Assembly: GCF_021354595.1 (NCBI RefSeq)
Contig: NZ_JADWYJ010000001.1
Coordinates: forward strand, 1,775,446 to 1,839,445
Source: Maribellus sp. CM-23
Lineage (GTDB): Bacteria > Bacteroidota > Bacteroidia > Bacteroidales > Prolixibacteraceae
Length of the DNA: 64,000 nucleotides
Reading direction: 5' to 3'
A program made the translations under genes and the position numbers. A model generated the notes under the pieces. The model saw only the letters and a list, made by a program, of their open reading frames with translations. It was not told the origin of the DNA and ran no database searches. How positions within the stretch are numbered: the stretch's first letter is position 1; every line of letters begins with the position of its first letter. Positions 26,872 to 35,696 of this stretch are shown one piece after another.

Positions 26872-28383
26872 TCAGTTTATTTTACCTCCATCCATTCCTA
26901 AAACAAAGTTGCTCAAAGTGGCTTTTAGCACCACATTTTCGTAGCCTGGTTTTAAAACCGTGAGGTGTTCCGAATGTTCCGCACTGCCAATATAACCATA
27001 GCCATTGGTGGTTCGGGCCCACCCTTTTAAACGAAACTGATAGGCGCAGGTAACAGGCGGCACCCACTCCCCGCTTCCGGGAACCGGAAGGTTAACAACA
27101 CCTGTCCAATTTCCTGAACCAGGGTAACTTTGCGAGTGAATAACCGTACTTTGATTGCTCCCGTAGTGCGCCGACAAGCTGAACAAGCGCAGGTTCCCTT
27201 CAACATCGTTTGCCGTAATATTGAATTTTAGCCCATCGGTATCGCTGGTTAGTTTTACGATGGAACAAGCCGATTTTTGTACTCCGTTGTGGGTAATACT
27301 GTTGATATTCAGCTCCGGCAAATTATTGTCGATGTACAAAGTCAGCAATTCGGTATCTCCCGAATAAGAATCCACATCGATACGAAATTGATGGATCCCG
27401 GCATTCATCCCCACCGTATTGAACTGAATCAGCAAATCATCGATGGAATAATCCACGCTGGTATTCGGAATGGTGTACTTGTCGTCGGTATCCGGCCCGA
27501 AATGCCGCAACACATACTGACTGGTCGCATTGTCCCACTGGTAATTCTTCCAAGAGCTCAATAAAGGCGTAAAAGTACCCGAAGTCCCTTCGCGGTGCAG
27601 AACTTTGTACTTACGCCCCGACAGCCCCGCCAGCGTGGTGCGATTGCCAATTATATTCAGTGTTCCACCAAAGGCTGCATTTTCAACATACGGATGATAA
27701 CCGGAGGCTGTGGTCGCCCGGCCCGAAACGATCTTGTCGTAAGGAATTAAACCTACCCCGCCAAAAACAGTTCCCATCGAGCCGCCCGGGAACATTCTTT
27801 TTTTCGAGAGAAATAAATAATGAAGGTTGGTAAAAGCGGTGTAAAAATTAGCAGGTTCGTTGTGGGTAAAACCCGGTGTGGTGGAAGCCACGCGAAAACC
27901 AAAGCGCGTATACGGAAACCAACTGCCAAGCGAAACATCCAGATCGGATAAAAGAAACTGCATTTTCCAGATTCGGTGCGGCGTATCTGAGTTAGGAGAC
28001 GGCCCGAATTCGACCCTGCACATCGAAGGGCTTGTTTCATTTACCAAACCGGTCCAGCGCCCGGCACCGAGATAATACTGACGTCCCATTTTATTGGGGT
28101 TCCCCGGATACAAACCGTAGTTTACATCGTAATTCGGGGTAATGGCTGCGTTCCGGTTACGGTCGAAGGTAAACCAAAAGTAATCCCCGGTACCCGCATC
28201 ATTTCCCTGATCGGCTGTCAGGTCAAGCGCAACGTACAAAAACTCGGCATTGTTTTTTACCAATACCTTTCCTTTTGGCGTATCCATTACTCCCGCATCA
28301 GTCCACAAGGAACTGTTAATGGAATCATCCAAATTAATGGGCATATCAACCCATGTACTTAACAATGTACTCATGATATTCAA
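26872..28383 (-). CDS. unidentified 503-residue protein with a CBM9/DOMON-like N-terminal region
   Basis: The N-terminal 200 residues have the pattern of a CBM9/DOMON-like beta-sandwich (DDSINSSLWTDAGV, then FLYVALDLTADQGND, then DYFWFTFDRN), the fold used for binding sugars or heme. The rest is beta-rich, with an Ig-like stretch near NLPELNINSITHNG and a C-terminal section full of aromatic and Gly residues. It looks like an extracellular protein, yet the start MNIMSTLLSTWVDMP is not a signal peptide. The gene stands alone, with a terminator downstream. Function unknown; ATG 28374 is an alternative start. Confidence 0.6.
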   Translation of the reverse strand: MNIMSTLLSTWVDMPINLDDSINSSLWTDAGVMDTPKGKVLVKNNAEFLYVALDLTADQGNDAGTGDYFWFTFDRNRNAAITPNYDVNYGLYPGNPNKMGRQYYLGAGRWTGLVNETSPSMCRVEFGPSPNSDTPHRIWKMQFLLSDLDVSLGSWFPYTRFGFRVASTTPGFTHNEPANFYTAFTNLHYLFLSKKRMFPGGSMGTVFGGVGLIPYDKIVSGRATTASGYHPYVENAAFGGTLNIIGNRTTLAGLSGRKYKVLHREGTSGTFTPLLSSWKNYQWDNATSQYVLRHFGPDTDDKYTIPNTSVDYSIDDLLIQFNTVGMNAGIHQFRIDVDSYSGDTELLTLYIDNNLPELNINSITHNGVQKSACSIVKLTSDTDGLKFNITANDVEGNLRLFSLSAHYGSNQSTVIHSQSYPGSGNWTGVVNLPVPGSGEWVPPVTCAYQFRLKGWARTTNGYGYIGSAEHSEHLTVLKPGYENVVLKATLSNFVLGMDGGKIN

Positions 28384-28682
28384 TTTTTGGGTTAAACAAA
28401 TACTTTCAAAACCATGTGTTTAAATGATTTTGAAAAATTTAATGGTACCTACAAGTTAGGGGTTTTGGGAGTAAAATCATAACCGAAAAACATCCAATTA
28501 GTCTGTTTATCATATTGTTGAGACAAATTTTATCAAATTACACAGCAGTTTCCCGGAAGTCATTTTGAGTAAAAGCGCTCCTGCACTGTATTTCCCGCAA
28601 GGGATTAAAAAAGCATTTTAAACGAAGGTTTTATTGCTTTTTTTGGGAACCTGCAAAAAAAAGTTGACAAGTGCCGGGCAAC
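28384..28682. other. non-coding gap before the 503-residue protein gene
   Basis: About 300 bases without a convincing ORF. The part next to 28383 must carry the minus-strand promoter of the 503-residue protein; a weak GTATTTG lies near 28400. No repeat or RNA structure stands out in the rest. Confidence 0.5.
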
Positions 28683-28711
28683 AAAAAAGCAACCTTCACT
28701 GAAGATTGCTT
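28683..28711 (-). terminator. Rho-independent terminator after the minus-strand OsmC gene
   Basis: AAGCAACCTTC (28687-28697) pairs with GAAGATTGCTT (28701-28711), with one G-T pair and a 3-base loop. Read on the minus strand it is followed by a run of Ts. Confidence 0.8.
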
Positions 28712-28738
28712 TCTGTTTATTTTGATCAAGCACTGTTC

Positions 28739-29155
28739 TTATTCCACAATTCTGATCTCACTTTCCACATCCATGGCTTTTTGGTAGGCAGCAGTTACTC
28801 CGCAATACTTTTCTTCGGATAATTTCACTGCTTTTTCCAGTTTTTCCAAGGGTAAATTTTTTCCTTTAAACTGGTAGATCACCTTCATTTTGTAATAACG
28901 TTTGGGGTGCTCTTCGGTAACATCAGCTTCCACAATTACATTGAAAGCTTCCACCTCCACTTTCATTTTTTTCAGAATCATAATTACATCCACCCCGGTA
29001 CAACCAGCCAAAGCCGTGAGCATTAACTTCTTGGGACGTGGTCCCAGATCGCTGCCTCCCGCTTCTTCCGTAGCATCTACAATCACTTTGTGTCCATCCA
29101 TATCACCTTCGAAAGCGAGTTTATCAGTCCACGCCATATCGACAACATGCTTCAT
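28739..29155 (-). CDS. OsmC family protein
   Basis: The 138-residue protein of the OsmC/YhfA type has the cysteine pair C52 (LAGCTGVDV) and C118 (KYCGVTAAY). It is shorter than the other OsmC gene at 411 and matches the YhfA-like subgroup, whose enzymatic role is less clear than Ohr. It is divergent from a Crp/Fnr regulator gene; the 152-base spacer holds a perfect -7 element for this gene and a 20-bp palindrome. Regulation by the neighbouring regulator is plausible (inference). Confidence 0.88.
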   Translation of the reverse strand: MKHVVDMAWTDKLAFEGDMDGHKVIVDATEEAGGSDLGPRPKKLMLTALAGCTGVDVIMILKKMKVEVEAFNVIVEADVTEEHPKRYYKMKVIYQFKGKNLPLEKLEKAVKLSEEKYCGVTAAYQKAMDVESEIRIVE

Positions 29156-29194
29156 AACATCCTAATTTTAAAATACTTTTATTTTACTTTGCAA

Positions 29195-29230
29195 CAAATA
29201 TACAACATACAACTATCTATATAAATAGTT
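29195..29230. promoter_or_regulatory. minus-strand -7 element and 20-bp palindromic operator candidate
   Basis: On the minus strand, TATATTTG (29195-29202 in plus coordinates) is a perfect -7 box for the OsmC gene. Just upstream of it, where the -33 region would be, AACTATcTATATAaATAGTT (29211-29230) is a palindrome with a single mismatched pair. A dimeric regulator bound there would touch the OsmC promoter. The obvious candidate is the divergent Crp/Fnr protein. Confidence 0.5.
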
Positions 29231-29307
29231 TTTCGAATAAAGCAGATAATTGTATTTTTATCGTCATTAAGAGAGAGCTGAATTTAATTTTATTCTAAAA
29301 ACCTAAA

Positions 29308-30009
29308 ATGAGAAGTGCAGTTAAAAGGCCATCGGATGCTGAATCGGATTTGAGTGGATTTCAGTTATTTAAAAAACTGACTGAGGATGAGTTCAACCGT
29401 TTGAACTTTGAAAAAACTTGTTCGCTCTACAAAAAAGGAACCATCATTTACCGCGAAGGAAGCAGATTAACAGGGTTTTTCTGTGTTACGCGCGGCATCA
29501 TCAAAGTGTACAAAACAGGTATTGATGGCAAGGAACAGATCATTCGCTTTGCCAAAAAAGGCGAGATCATTGCTTACCGTTCGTTACTGAGCCAGGAACT
29601 GGCCTGTACAACCGCCAAAGTGATTGATGAAGCGGCGCTTTGCCACATTCCGTATCAAACACTGTTGTACCTGATCCAAAGCAACTGGCAGTTTTCGCAC
29701 CACATGCTGCAGATTGTTTGCCGCGAATTACGCGAAGCCAACGATTACATTACCGACATTGCTCAAAAGACAGTTCGCGAACGCCTGGCAGAAGTCTTGT
29801 TGTTGCTGAAAGAGAATTTTGACCTCGATCATCACAATACGCTTCAGATTTCGCTCACCCGCGAAGAACTGGCCAACATGGTTGGTACGGCCACTGAATC
29901 GGTTATCAGGCTGCTATCTGAATTCAAAAACGACAAACTCATCGAGTTACAGGGACGAAAGATCAAATTTCTCGACATCCCGTCGCTTACAAGAGTGGCT
30001 AATTTATAA
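29308..30009 (+). CDS. Crp/Fnr family transcriptional regulator
   Basis: The 233-residue protein has a cyclic-nucleotide-binding-like beta-roll (about 20-135), a dimer helix and a winged helix-turn-helix (LTREELANMVGTATESVIRLL, about 183-203). The FNR-type cluster of four N-terminal cysteines is absent (only scattered Cys such as in EKTCSLY and FFCVTRG). It is therefore not an FNR-type iron-sulfur sensor; the ligand is unknown. It is divergent from an OsmC gene and may regulate it. A terminator follows at 30026. Confidence 0.9.
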   Translation: MRSAVKRPSDAESDLSGFQLFKKLTEDEFNRLNFEKTCSLYKKGTIIYREGSRLTGFFCVTRGIIKVYKTGIDGKEQIIRFAKKGEIIAYRSLLSQELACTTAKVIDEAALCHIPYQTLLYLIQSNWQFSHHMLQIVCRELREANDYITDIAQKTVRERLAEVLLLLKENFDLDHHNTLQISLTREELANMVGTATESVIRLLSEFKNDKLIELQGRKIKFLDIPSLTRVANL

Positions 30010-30025
30010 AATCAGCATAAACAGA

Positions 30026-30049
30026 AACCGGCCACAAGCCGGTTTTTTA
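30026..30049 (+). terminator. Rho-independent terminator of the Crp/Fnr gene
   Basis: AACCGGC (30026-30032) pairs with GCCGGTT (30038-30044) and is followed by TTTTAT. Confidence 0.85.
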
Positions 30050-30081
30050 TTACCCAAAAATCAACTTCAAACCAATCAATA

Positions 30082-30933
30082 ATGGAATTCCGCACACTTG
30101 AAAACCTTGGTATTCATGAACTGACCGACCTCTTCAACCGCGCTTTCGAAGAGTATTTTGTAAAGGTAAATCTCACCCCCGAAATACTCGCCGGGAAAAT
30201 CATGTCGGAAGATATTCTGCCCGATCATTCGATGGGAATTTTTGAAGAAGGTAAACCCGTTGGTTTTATGCTGCATGCCATCCGGCAAGTGAATAACGAA
30301 ACCATTGCCTACAACGCAGCCACAGGTGTTTTAAAGGACTACAGAGGGCAAAAAGCCACTCCTAAAATGTACGAACAGCTGATTCCCCTACTCCGCAAAA
30401 AGAAGGTTACCAAAATAGAACTGGAGGTGATCAGTGAAAACACTCCTGCCATCAAATCGTACACTTCGGCCGGTTTTAAAAAGGTAACAAAACTCGAATG
30501 TTTTAAAGGAAAACCAGATGCAGTGGAGATAAACAATGCGGTGGAGATTCATGAAATGCCTGCTCCCGATTTTAGCATCCTGGATACTTTCAGAAGTTGG
30601 GAACCTACCTGGCAAAATACTTCGGAAACCATTCGCAAACTTGATAATGTTACCGTTTACGGCGCTTACCTGAACAATGAGTTGACGGCTTACCTGGCCG
30701 GAGACCTTCAGCGGGCCCGGATATTGCAATTTGCTGTGGCACCAAAATTAAGGCGTCAGAAAATAGGAAGCACTTTGTTTCGTTCTTTTTATGAGAAAGC
30801 CGGAAGTGAGATCAACACGAACAATGTGAACGATCCGAGTGGGGAAACTCAGCTTTTCCTGGAAAAAACCGGCCTGCAACACTTTCTTTCTCAATACAAA
30901 ATGGAACTGCAATTAAACGCGCAACAGCTATGA
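30082..30933 (+). CDS. GNAT family acetyltransferase with two GNAT domains
   Basis: The 283-residue protein has two GNAT-like halves. The first (about 1-150) contains GVLKDYRGQKATPKM in the acetyl-CoA-loop position and ENTPAIKSYTSAGF as the C-terminal signature. The second (about 165-283) has LQFAVAPKLRRQKIGSTLF, a clear Q/RxxGxG/A-type cofactor loop. Such tandem proteins acetylate amines on small molecules or peptides; the substrate is unknown. The downstream membrane protein gene starts within its stop codon (ATGA overlap). Confidence 0.85.
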   Translation: MEFRTLENLGIHELTDLFNRAFEEYFVKVNLTPEILAGKIMSEDILPDHSMGIFEEGKPVGFMLHAIRQVNNETIAYNAATGVLKDYRGQKATPKMYEQLIPLLRKKKVTKIELEVISENTPAIKSYTSAGFKKVTKLECFKGKPDAVEINNAVEIHEMPAPDFSILDTFRSWEPTWQNTSETIRKLDNVTVYGAYLNNELTAYLAGDLQRARILQFAVAPKLRRQKIGSTLFRSFYEKAGSEINTNNVNDPSGETQLFLEKTGLQHFLSQYKMELQLNAQQL

Positions 30934-31280
30934 AATTCTTTGGAATAAAAATGGACAAACGCACCTTCATCCGGTGGAAAATCTATATCGATCGTGCGCG
31001 GATGTATATCAATTACACCAGCTTTATAATGATCGTATTTATGTTTTTAAATGATTTAAAAGACGAAACCATTCGAAACTTTCTGGATGAAAACAAATGG
31101 GTCACTTACCCGGTAATGATGGTGGGATTTGTGGTTTTCTCTTTAATACTCGGCCGCTTTGACACCAAGCTGGGTTTGCGAAAAGAAGAAATGCGCAATG
31201 CCGCAGTTGAAAACCCGGTAACCATGGAAATGCTGGAAAATCTGAGGGAGATCAATGCAAAACTGAACGAAAAGAAATAA
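30930..31280 (+). CDS. small two-helix membrane protein of unknown function
   Basis: The 116-residue protein has hydrophobic segments near residues 29-40 and 60-75 and an amphipathic, charged C-terminus (EMLENLREINAKLNEKK) that could form a coiled coil. It starts inside the stop of the GNAT gene (4-base overlap) and ends directly against the stop of the minus-strand EnvC-like gene. No family recognised. Confidence 0.65.
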   Translation: MKFFGIKMDKRTFIRWKIYIDRARMYINYTSFIMIVFMFLNDLKDETIRNFLDENKWVTYPVMMVGFVVFSLILGRFDTKLGLRKEEMRNAAVENPVTMEMLENLREINAKLNEKK

Positions 31281-32471
31281 CTACCGGACAATCCAGTCTT
31301 CGGGGTCCATTTTCTGGCTTTCGTGCCAAATCTGAAATTTAAGGATGGTTTTGTTGTCATCGTCAAAATCGGTGAAAACCGTTCCAATCACTTGCTTGGT
31401 GCTCACTTTATCGCCTTTTTTAACCACTACCTCGCGCAGGTTGGAGTAAACCGAAAGATAACTCCCATGCCGGATAATAACGGCCGTATTTCCGCCCGAA
31501 ATGCCAAAAACACGGGTTACTTCGCCACTGAATATGGCACGTACTTTTGAACCCGCTTCGGTAGCAATATTCACCCCGTTGTTTCGCACCTGCACGTTGG
31601 TAAGTACCGGGTGCTGGTGAACCCCAAAATGCTCCACAATGATTCCCCGTTCCACCGGCCAGGGCAGGCGCTTCTTGTTTTGTTCGAAATTGCTGCCGAT
31701 CAGCTTTTGTTCGGGAGTAAGTGCAAAACCCGAGCCTCCGCTTTCTTTGCTTTTGCGGGCTTCTTCTTCAATAATCCGCTGAATTTCGCGTTCGAGTTGC
31801 TGTTCTATTTTTCGCTGTTGCTGAAGCCGTTTTTCGAGGTTTCTTTTCTGGTCTTTCAACTCCTTTAGTTCCTGGTTTTGCTGGCCCTGTTCTTTTGAAA
31901 GTTGCTGCCTTTCCTCCCTGGTTTGCCCCACCAGCTGTTGTTTTACTGCCTTTTGTTCTTCCAGCTTTTTAATGCTTCCGTTCAATACTTCCTGAACCGA
32001 CCCGATCATTTCAACCTGGTTTTTCCGGTAATCAGAATACCGGCGCGTGTACAAAAGCCGGCGGTAGGCCTGGTTAAAGTTTTCGGCCGACAACATAAAC
32101 AAAAGAACATCTCCGCTGTGTCGGTTTTTGTAAGCCAGCCGGATCATTTCCGCATATTCTTCCTTTAAATTTTTGAGATCGTCCTCCAGCATATCCACTG
32201 CCAAAACGTTGTTCGAAATAAACTCGTCGTACAAGCGTATTTCGCCGTTAATAGCGTCAATAAGAGAGTTTCGCTGGCGTATTTTACTGTTTAGCAGGTT
32301 TAGTTTGGTAAGCGATGATTTTTCGTTTTTTTGGGCTTCCTGAAGCAAACGGGAAGTGTATTCAATCTCCCTGGCTGCATCTTCTTTTTGCTTTTGCAGT
32401 TCGGAAATCGATTGTGTGAAACCTACCAGAGGAATCAGAAAAACAATCCATGTGAATACGAAATACTTCAT
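31281..32471 (-). CDS. EnvC-like murein hydrolase activator (LytM/M23 domain, degenerate)
   Basis: The 396-residue precursor has a signal peptide (to about GFTQ), long coiled-coil segments (about 20-105 and 160-245), and a C-terminal M23/LytM fold (about 285-395). The metal ligands of active LytM enzymes are not conserved: the usual HxxxD is NNGVN and the final HxH region reads FQIWHES. This is the pattern of EnvC, which activates cell-wall amidases at the division septum rather than cutting peptidoglycan. It is the last gene of the dut/TPR/DUF4292 group. Confidence 0.85.
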   Translation of the reverse strand: MKYFVFTWIVFLIPLVGFTQSISELQKQKEDAAREIEYTSRLLQEAQKNEKSSLTKLNLLNSKIRQRNSLIDAINGEIRLYDEFISNNVLAVDMLEDDLKNLKEEYAEMIRLAYKNRHSGDVLLFMLSAENFNQAYRRLLYTRRYSDYRKNQVEMIGSVQEVLNGSIKKLEEQKAVKQQLVGQTREERQQLSKEQGQQNQELKELKDQKRNLEKRLQQQRKIEQQLEREIQRIIEEEARKSKESGGSGFALTPEQKLIGSNFEQNKKRLPWPVERGIIVEHFGVHQHPVLTNVQVRNNGVNIATEAGSKVRAIFSGEVTRVFGISGGNTAVIIRHGSYLSVYSNLREVVVKKGDKVSTKQVIGTVFTDFDDDNKTILKFQIWHESQKMDPEDWIVR

Positions 32472-32507
32472 CCCAAAATCGTTTTCACGAATGTAAATGA
32501 AACAAGC

Positions 32508-33386
32508 TTAATTTACACGGATTTCCTCGTATTTTTCCGGTATTTTGATGCTAAACGAAGTGATTTCTTCGGTTGAAAAACCGCTCATTTTCAGCGACAC
32601 CGAAACTTTATCCACTTCCGATTGAAAACTCATATCGATAGCTCCCGGATACTCTTTCCCATTTACCTCCGTAAATTCATCAAACGTCATAAACACGTTA
32701 CGATTGTTGGTTTTGTCAAATATTTCGAGTTTTTTGAGGGAATAATGCACCGGATCAAAAAACATCCGTTGCAGGATAAGCGCTTCCACATCAAGGCGTT
32801 TCAGGCGGCGGTCGATCTTCTGCGGCCTTTTGTTTTCCATCTTAAAGATCTTCCTGTTTTTCTCCGACTGAAGAACATACATCCCTGATTCAATAAAGGA
32901 ATCAAAGGTTTTGTAATCGTCACGCGGGTCGTCGCGATAGGAAAAAACATTGTTGAAAATGATGTTTTGAATGGTGGCAAAGTTGATGTCCATATTCAAA
33001 AAATCGCTGATAAATGAATAATCGTCCACAAAATAATTGTGATCGATGTAATTCACATATTTAACGCTGTCGGGAGTAAGCAGCACCCTACCCACCGGAA
33101 TATTGAGCTTACTGATCGCTACCAGAATCTGCTCATCTTTCTTCGACCTCAGGTTAATTCGAAACGATGATTTATTCTCGGAACTGGAAAACTGGCAGCT
33201 GATTCGTTTAATCGTCAGGTACTCGTAATCAAACGCATTCTCTTCAATGTTTTTCAACAAACGATTGGTGCCCATTGGTTTAATGGCCGTTCTAACCACT
33301 TCACGCGGGGCCTTACAGGCACTTGCTCCAATCAAAAACAGAAAAAAAACAATAAGTGGAAATTTAAACAAGGAACGTTTTCCCAT
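32508..33386 (-). CDS. DUF4292 lipoprotein
   Basis: The 292-residue precursor has a lipobox (ASACK, Cys at about 24). The mature part matches DUF4292 proteins of Bacteroidota: an N-terminal ENAFDYEYLTIKRISC block, KLNIPVGRVLLTPDSVKYVNY in the middle and a beta-rich end. Related folds (LolA/LolB-like) handle lipoproteins, so an envelope transport role is possible but unproven. It lies 4 bases from the TPR gene and 36 from the EnvC-like gene, an order I recall as conserved in the phylum. Confidence 0.8.
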   Translation of the reverse strand: MGKRSLFKFPLIVFFLFLIGASACKAPREVVRTAIKPMGTNRLLKNIEENAFDYEYLTIKRISCQFSSSENKSSFRINLRSKKDEQILVAISKLNIPVGRVLLTPDSVKYVNYIDHNYFVDDYSFISDFLNMDINFATIQNIIFNNVFSYRDDPRDDYKTFDSFIESGMYVLQSEKNRKIFKMENKRPQKIDRRLKRLDVEALILQRMFFDPVHYSLKKLEIFDKTNNRNVFMTFDEFTEVNGKEYPGAIDMSFQSEVDKVSVSLKMSGFSTEEITSFSIKIPEKYEEIRVN

Positions 33387-33389
33387 TTT

Positions 33390-35153
33390 CTATTCTTCAA
33401 TATATTTTTGTTCCTTTATTTTACGCAGCAGAACCTCCGAATCTCCTCCGAAATTCTTTGCTTTTTCCCAATAGGCTTTGGCTTCATCCAGCTTTTTAAG
33501 CATAAACAGAATGTCGCCGTAATGTTCGAGCAGGGTTGGGTTATCCTCTCCCCCGTTTTTCAGGGCCGACTCCATGTAAAACTTAGCCAGCGTATATTCT
33601 CCTTTTTTGAACAAAACCCAGGCATGTGTATCCAGGTAAGTTGAATTATCGGGGAAGCGTTCCACTACTTTTCCACTCATCCGTTCGGCTTTATCCAGCT
33701 CTTTCCCTTCAACCGACAGGTAGTAAGCATAGTTGTTCAAAATCAGGTAATTTTCAGGATCCTGTTCCAATGCCTTGTCAAACAATTTATAAGCTTCCTC
33801 TTTTTTGTTTTGCTTGTAAATGGCTTCTCCTTTTAGCATCAGGAAGTTGGATTTCAGTTGCGGGTTCTGAATTACAAAATCCATCCCTTCGTCGGCAACT
33901 GTAACTGTTTCTTCAAACTTTTCGAGCTGAACACAGGCAATGGCATGGAAAAAGTAGCCTTGTGGCTGGTTGGGAAACAACTCCATAATTTCCTTTGTGT
34001 GTGTATACAAGCTATTCCAGTCCTGCAGATCGTTGTCGATCAGCATCACCCGTTCCCAAATCATGTAATCGTTTTTCTCGATCTCCAGCGATTTCAGCAA
34101 TTCGGTTCTTGCTTCTGCCAGCTTTTGTTTTTTTAGCAGGCTTTCGGCATAAATTGTATGAACCAGCGCATCGTCCGGGTGTTTTTCCAGCAAAATAGCG
34201 ATCAGTTCGTTTTCCTGCTCCTCCGTAAGTTTTGGCTGCGTATTGTTATTGGTCAGCATCATGTACAGTTGAAGCTTGGTCTGAACTTCCACCGATCCGC
34301 TTTCAAAGCCCTTTTTGGTTTCTTCAAACGATTTTTCCGTATCTCCGTTTTCGAGGTAATAATTGGCCAGGGAAAAATGCACAAAACCATTTTCGGGATC
34401 CAGTTCCTGAATTTTCTGGTAGTATTTCAAGGCATTTTCATCGTCGCCCTGACTGTGGTATAAATCGGCCAGTAAACCGTAATACTTGGCTTCTCCAGGG
34501 TTATTGTCAATCAGTTTCTGAATCTCTTCAAAAGCTTTATCTATTTTTCCCTGCGAAACATACACCTGCTGTTTGGCTACCGAAATCTGTTCGTTTATCC
34601 CGGTTTCCTTTTCCATTTTGTTGTAGGCAGCAATAGCCTCGTCGTAGCGCTCTGCACTGGCGAGCAACGCTGCATTCATGTAAATGTATTCCAGATTTTC
34701 CGGTTCTTTTTTTATCAGTTCTGCATACAAATCGGCCGCTTCTGAAAACTTGCGGGTTTGCTGGTAAATTTGAGCCAGCAATACTTTGTACCATTTATTG
34801 TCAGGATTCAGCGAAATGGCTTTCTCCAGCAACAAAGAAGCACTGGTAAAATCGTTGTTTACCGCGTGGATGTTTGCCAGCTCGAACATGGCTGCCGACG
34901 AGTTTGGATCAATCTCCAAACAGCTTGACAGCAACTGAATGGCCTTTTGCGGATTGCCAAACATCTTCTGTTTTAAGGCTTCTACAAAAAGGTATTCAAA
35001 TTGTTTTTGCTGTTCTTCGGCCAGCTCATCAACGGGTTTATCTACAGCAGCTTTGACGACTTCCTGTTCGGTGACTTTTTTAGGTCCTGAACAGGAAATA
35101 AATGACGCCAACAAAAATGCAGCTCCTAATCCTTGTACTATTCTTTTCTTCAT
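33390..35153 (-). CDS. TPR-repeat lipoprotein
   Basis: The 587-residue lipoprotein has a lipobox at FISCS. It then has at least ten tetratricopeptide repeats, visible as regularly spaced A..Y....G.A, L..DP and P.N..A...LA patterns (for example LDPENGFVHFSLANYYLENG). TPR solenoids act as protein-interaction scaffolds. Start M at 35153 (one base after the dut stop, read on the minus strand) is preferred over an extension to 35183 that runs into dut. Part of the dut-TPR-DUF4292-EnvC set, which suggests a periplasmic role in envelope assembly. Confidence 0.87.
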   Translation of the reverse strand: MKKRIVQGLGAAFLLASFISCSGPKKVTEQEVVKAAVDKPVDELAEEQQKQFEYLFVEALKQKMFGNPQKAIQLLSSCLEIDPNSSAAMFELANIHAVNNDFTSASLLLEKAISLNPDNKWYKVLLAQIYQQTRKFSEAADLYAELIKKEPENLEYIYMNAALLASAERYDEAIAAYNKMEKETGINEQISVAKQQVYVSQGKIDKAFEEIQKLIDNNPGEAKYYGLLADLYHSQGDDENALKYYQKIQELDPENGFVHFSLANYYLENGDTEKSFEETKKGFESGSVEVQTKLQLYMMLTNNNTQPKLTEEQENELIAILLEKHPDDALVHTIYAESLLKKQKLAEARTELLKSLEIEKNDYMIWERVMLIDNDLQDWNSLYTHTKEIMELFPNQPQGYFFHAIACVQLEKFEETVTVADEGMDFVIQNPQLKSNFLMLKGEAIYKQNKKEEAYKLFDKALEQDPENYLILNNYAYYLSVEGKELDKAERMSGKVVERFPDNSTYLDTHAWVLFKKGEYTLAKFYMESALKNGGEDNPTLLEHYGDILFMLKKLDEAKAYWEKAKNFGGDSEVLLRKIKEQKYIEE

Positions 35154-35154
35154 G

Positions 35155-35589
35155 TTAATTTTTCCCGGTGTGACCAAAGCCACCCGCTCCTCTTTCTGTT
35201 TCCTCCAGCACTTCTACCAAATCCCATTCCACAGTTTCGTGGCTCGAAATTACCATCTGACAGATTCGTTCACCGTTCTCTATAACAAAATCTTCCTGCG
35301 ACAAGTTGATCAAAATGACGCCTATTTCACCCCGGTAATCCGCATCGATTGTTCCGGGCGTATTCAAAACCGTTATTCCCTTTTTAAGGGCCAGTCCGCT
35401 TCGGGGACGTACCTGTGCTTCGTAACCTTCGGGTAGTTCGATAAACAGGCCCGTTGGAACCAAAGCTCTTTGTAAGGGTTTTAAAGTTACCGGCTGATCG
35501 AGATTCGCGCGTAAATCCATTCCGGCAGAAAGTTTTGTACTGTAAGCCGGCAGCTCATTCCTCGATTTATTGACAATTTTTACTTGCAT
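35155..35589 (-). CDS. dut: dUTP diphosphatase
   Basis: The 144-residue trimeric-type dUTPase has the motifs [28 protein letters not shown] and the C-terminal [11 protein letters not shown] that closes over the phosphates. It converts dUTP to dUMP, keeping uracil out of DNA and supplying thymidylate synthesis. It heads the TPR-DUF4292-EnvC operon; a perfect -7 promoter element is 24 bases upstream. Confidence 0.95.
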   Translation of the reverse strand: MQVKIVNKSRNELPAYSTKLSAGMDLRANLDQPVTLKPLQRALVPTGLFIELPEGYEAQVRPRSGLALKKGITVLNTPGTIDADYRGEIGVILINLSQEDFVIENGERICQMVISSHETVEWDLVEVLEETERGAGGFGHTGKN

Positions 35590-35612
35590 GCAATCTGATT
35601 TTCAAAGAACCG

Positions 35613-35620
35613 CAAAGATA
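35613..35620 (-). promoter_or_regulatory. -7 promoter element of the dut operon
   Basis: On the minus strand the octamer reads TATCTTTG, a perfect TAnnTTTG, followed by CGG. The leader would be about 15-18 bases. Confidence 0.6.
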
Positions 35621-35696
35621 GATAAATAATGCCACCCACCTTTGCTTTTATCAATATTTTTCAGACAGAATGCGAATTCAACTTATTGGTTGACAA

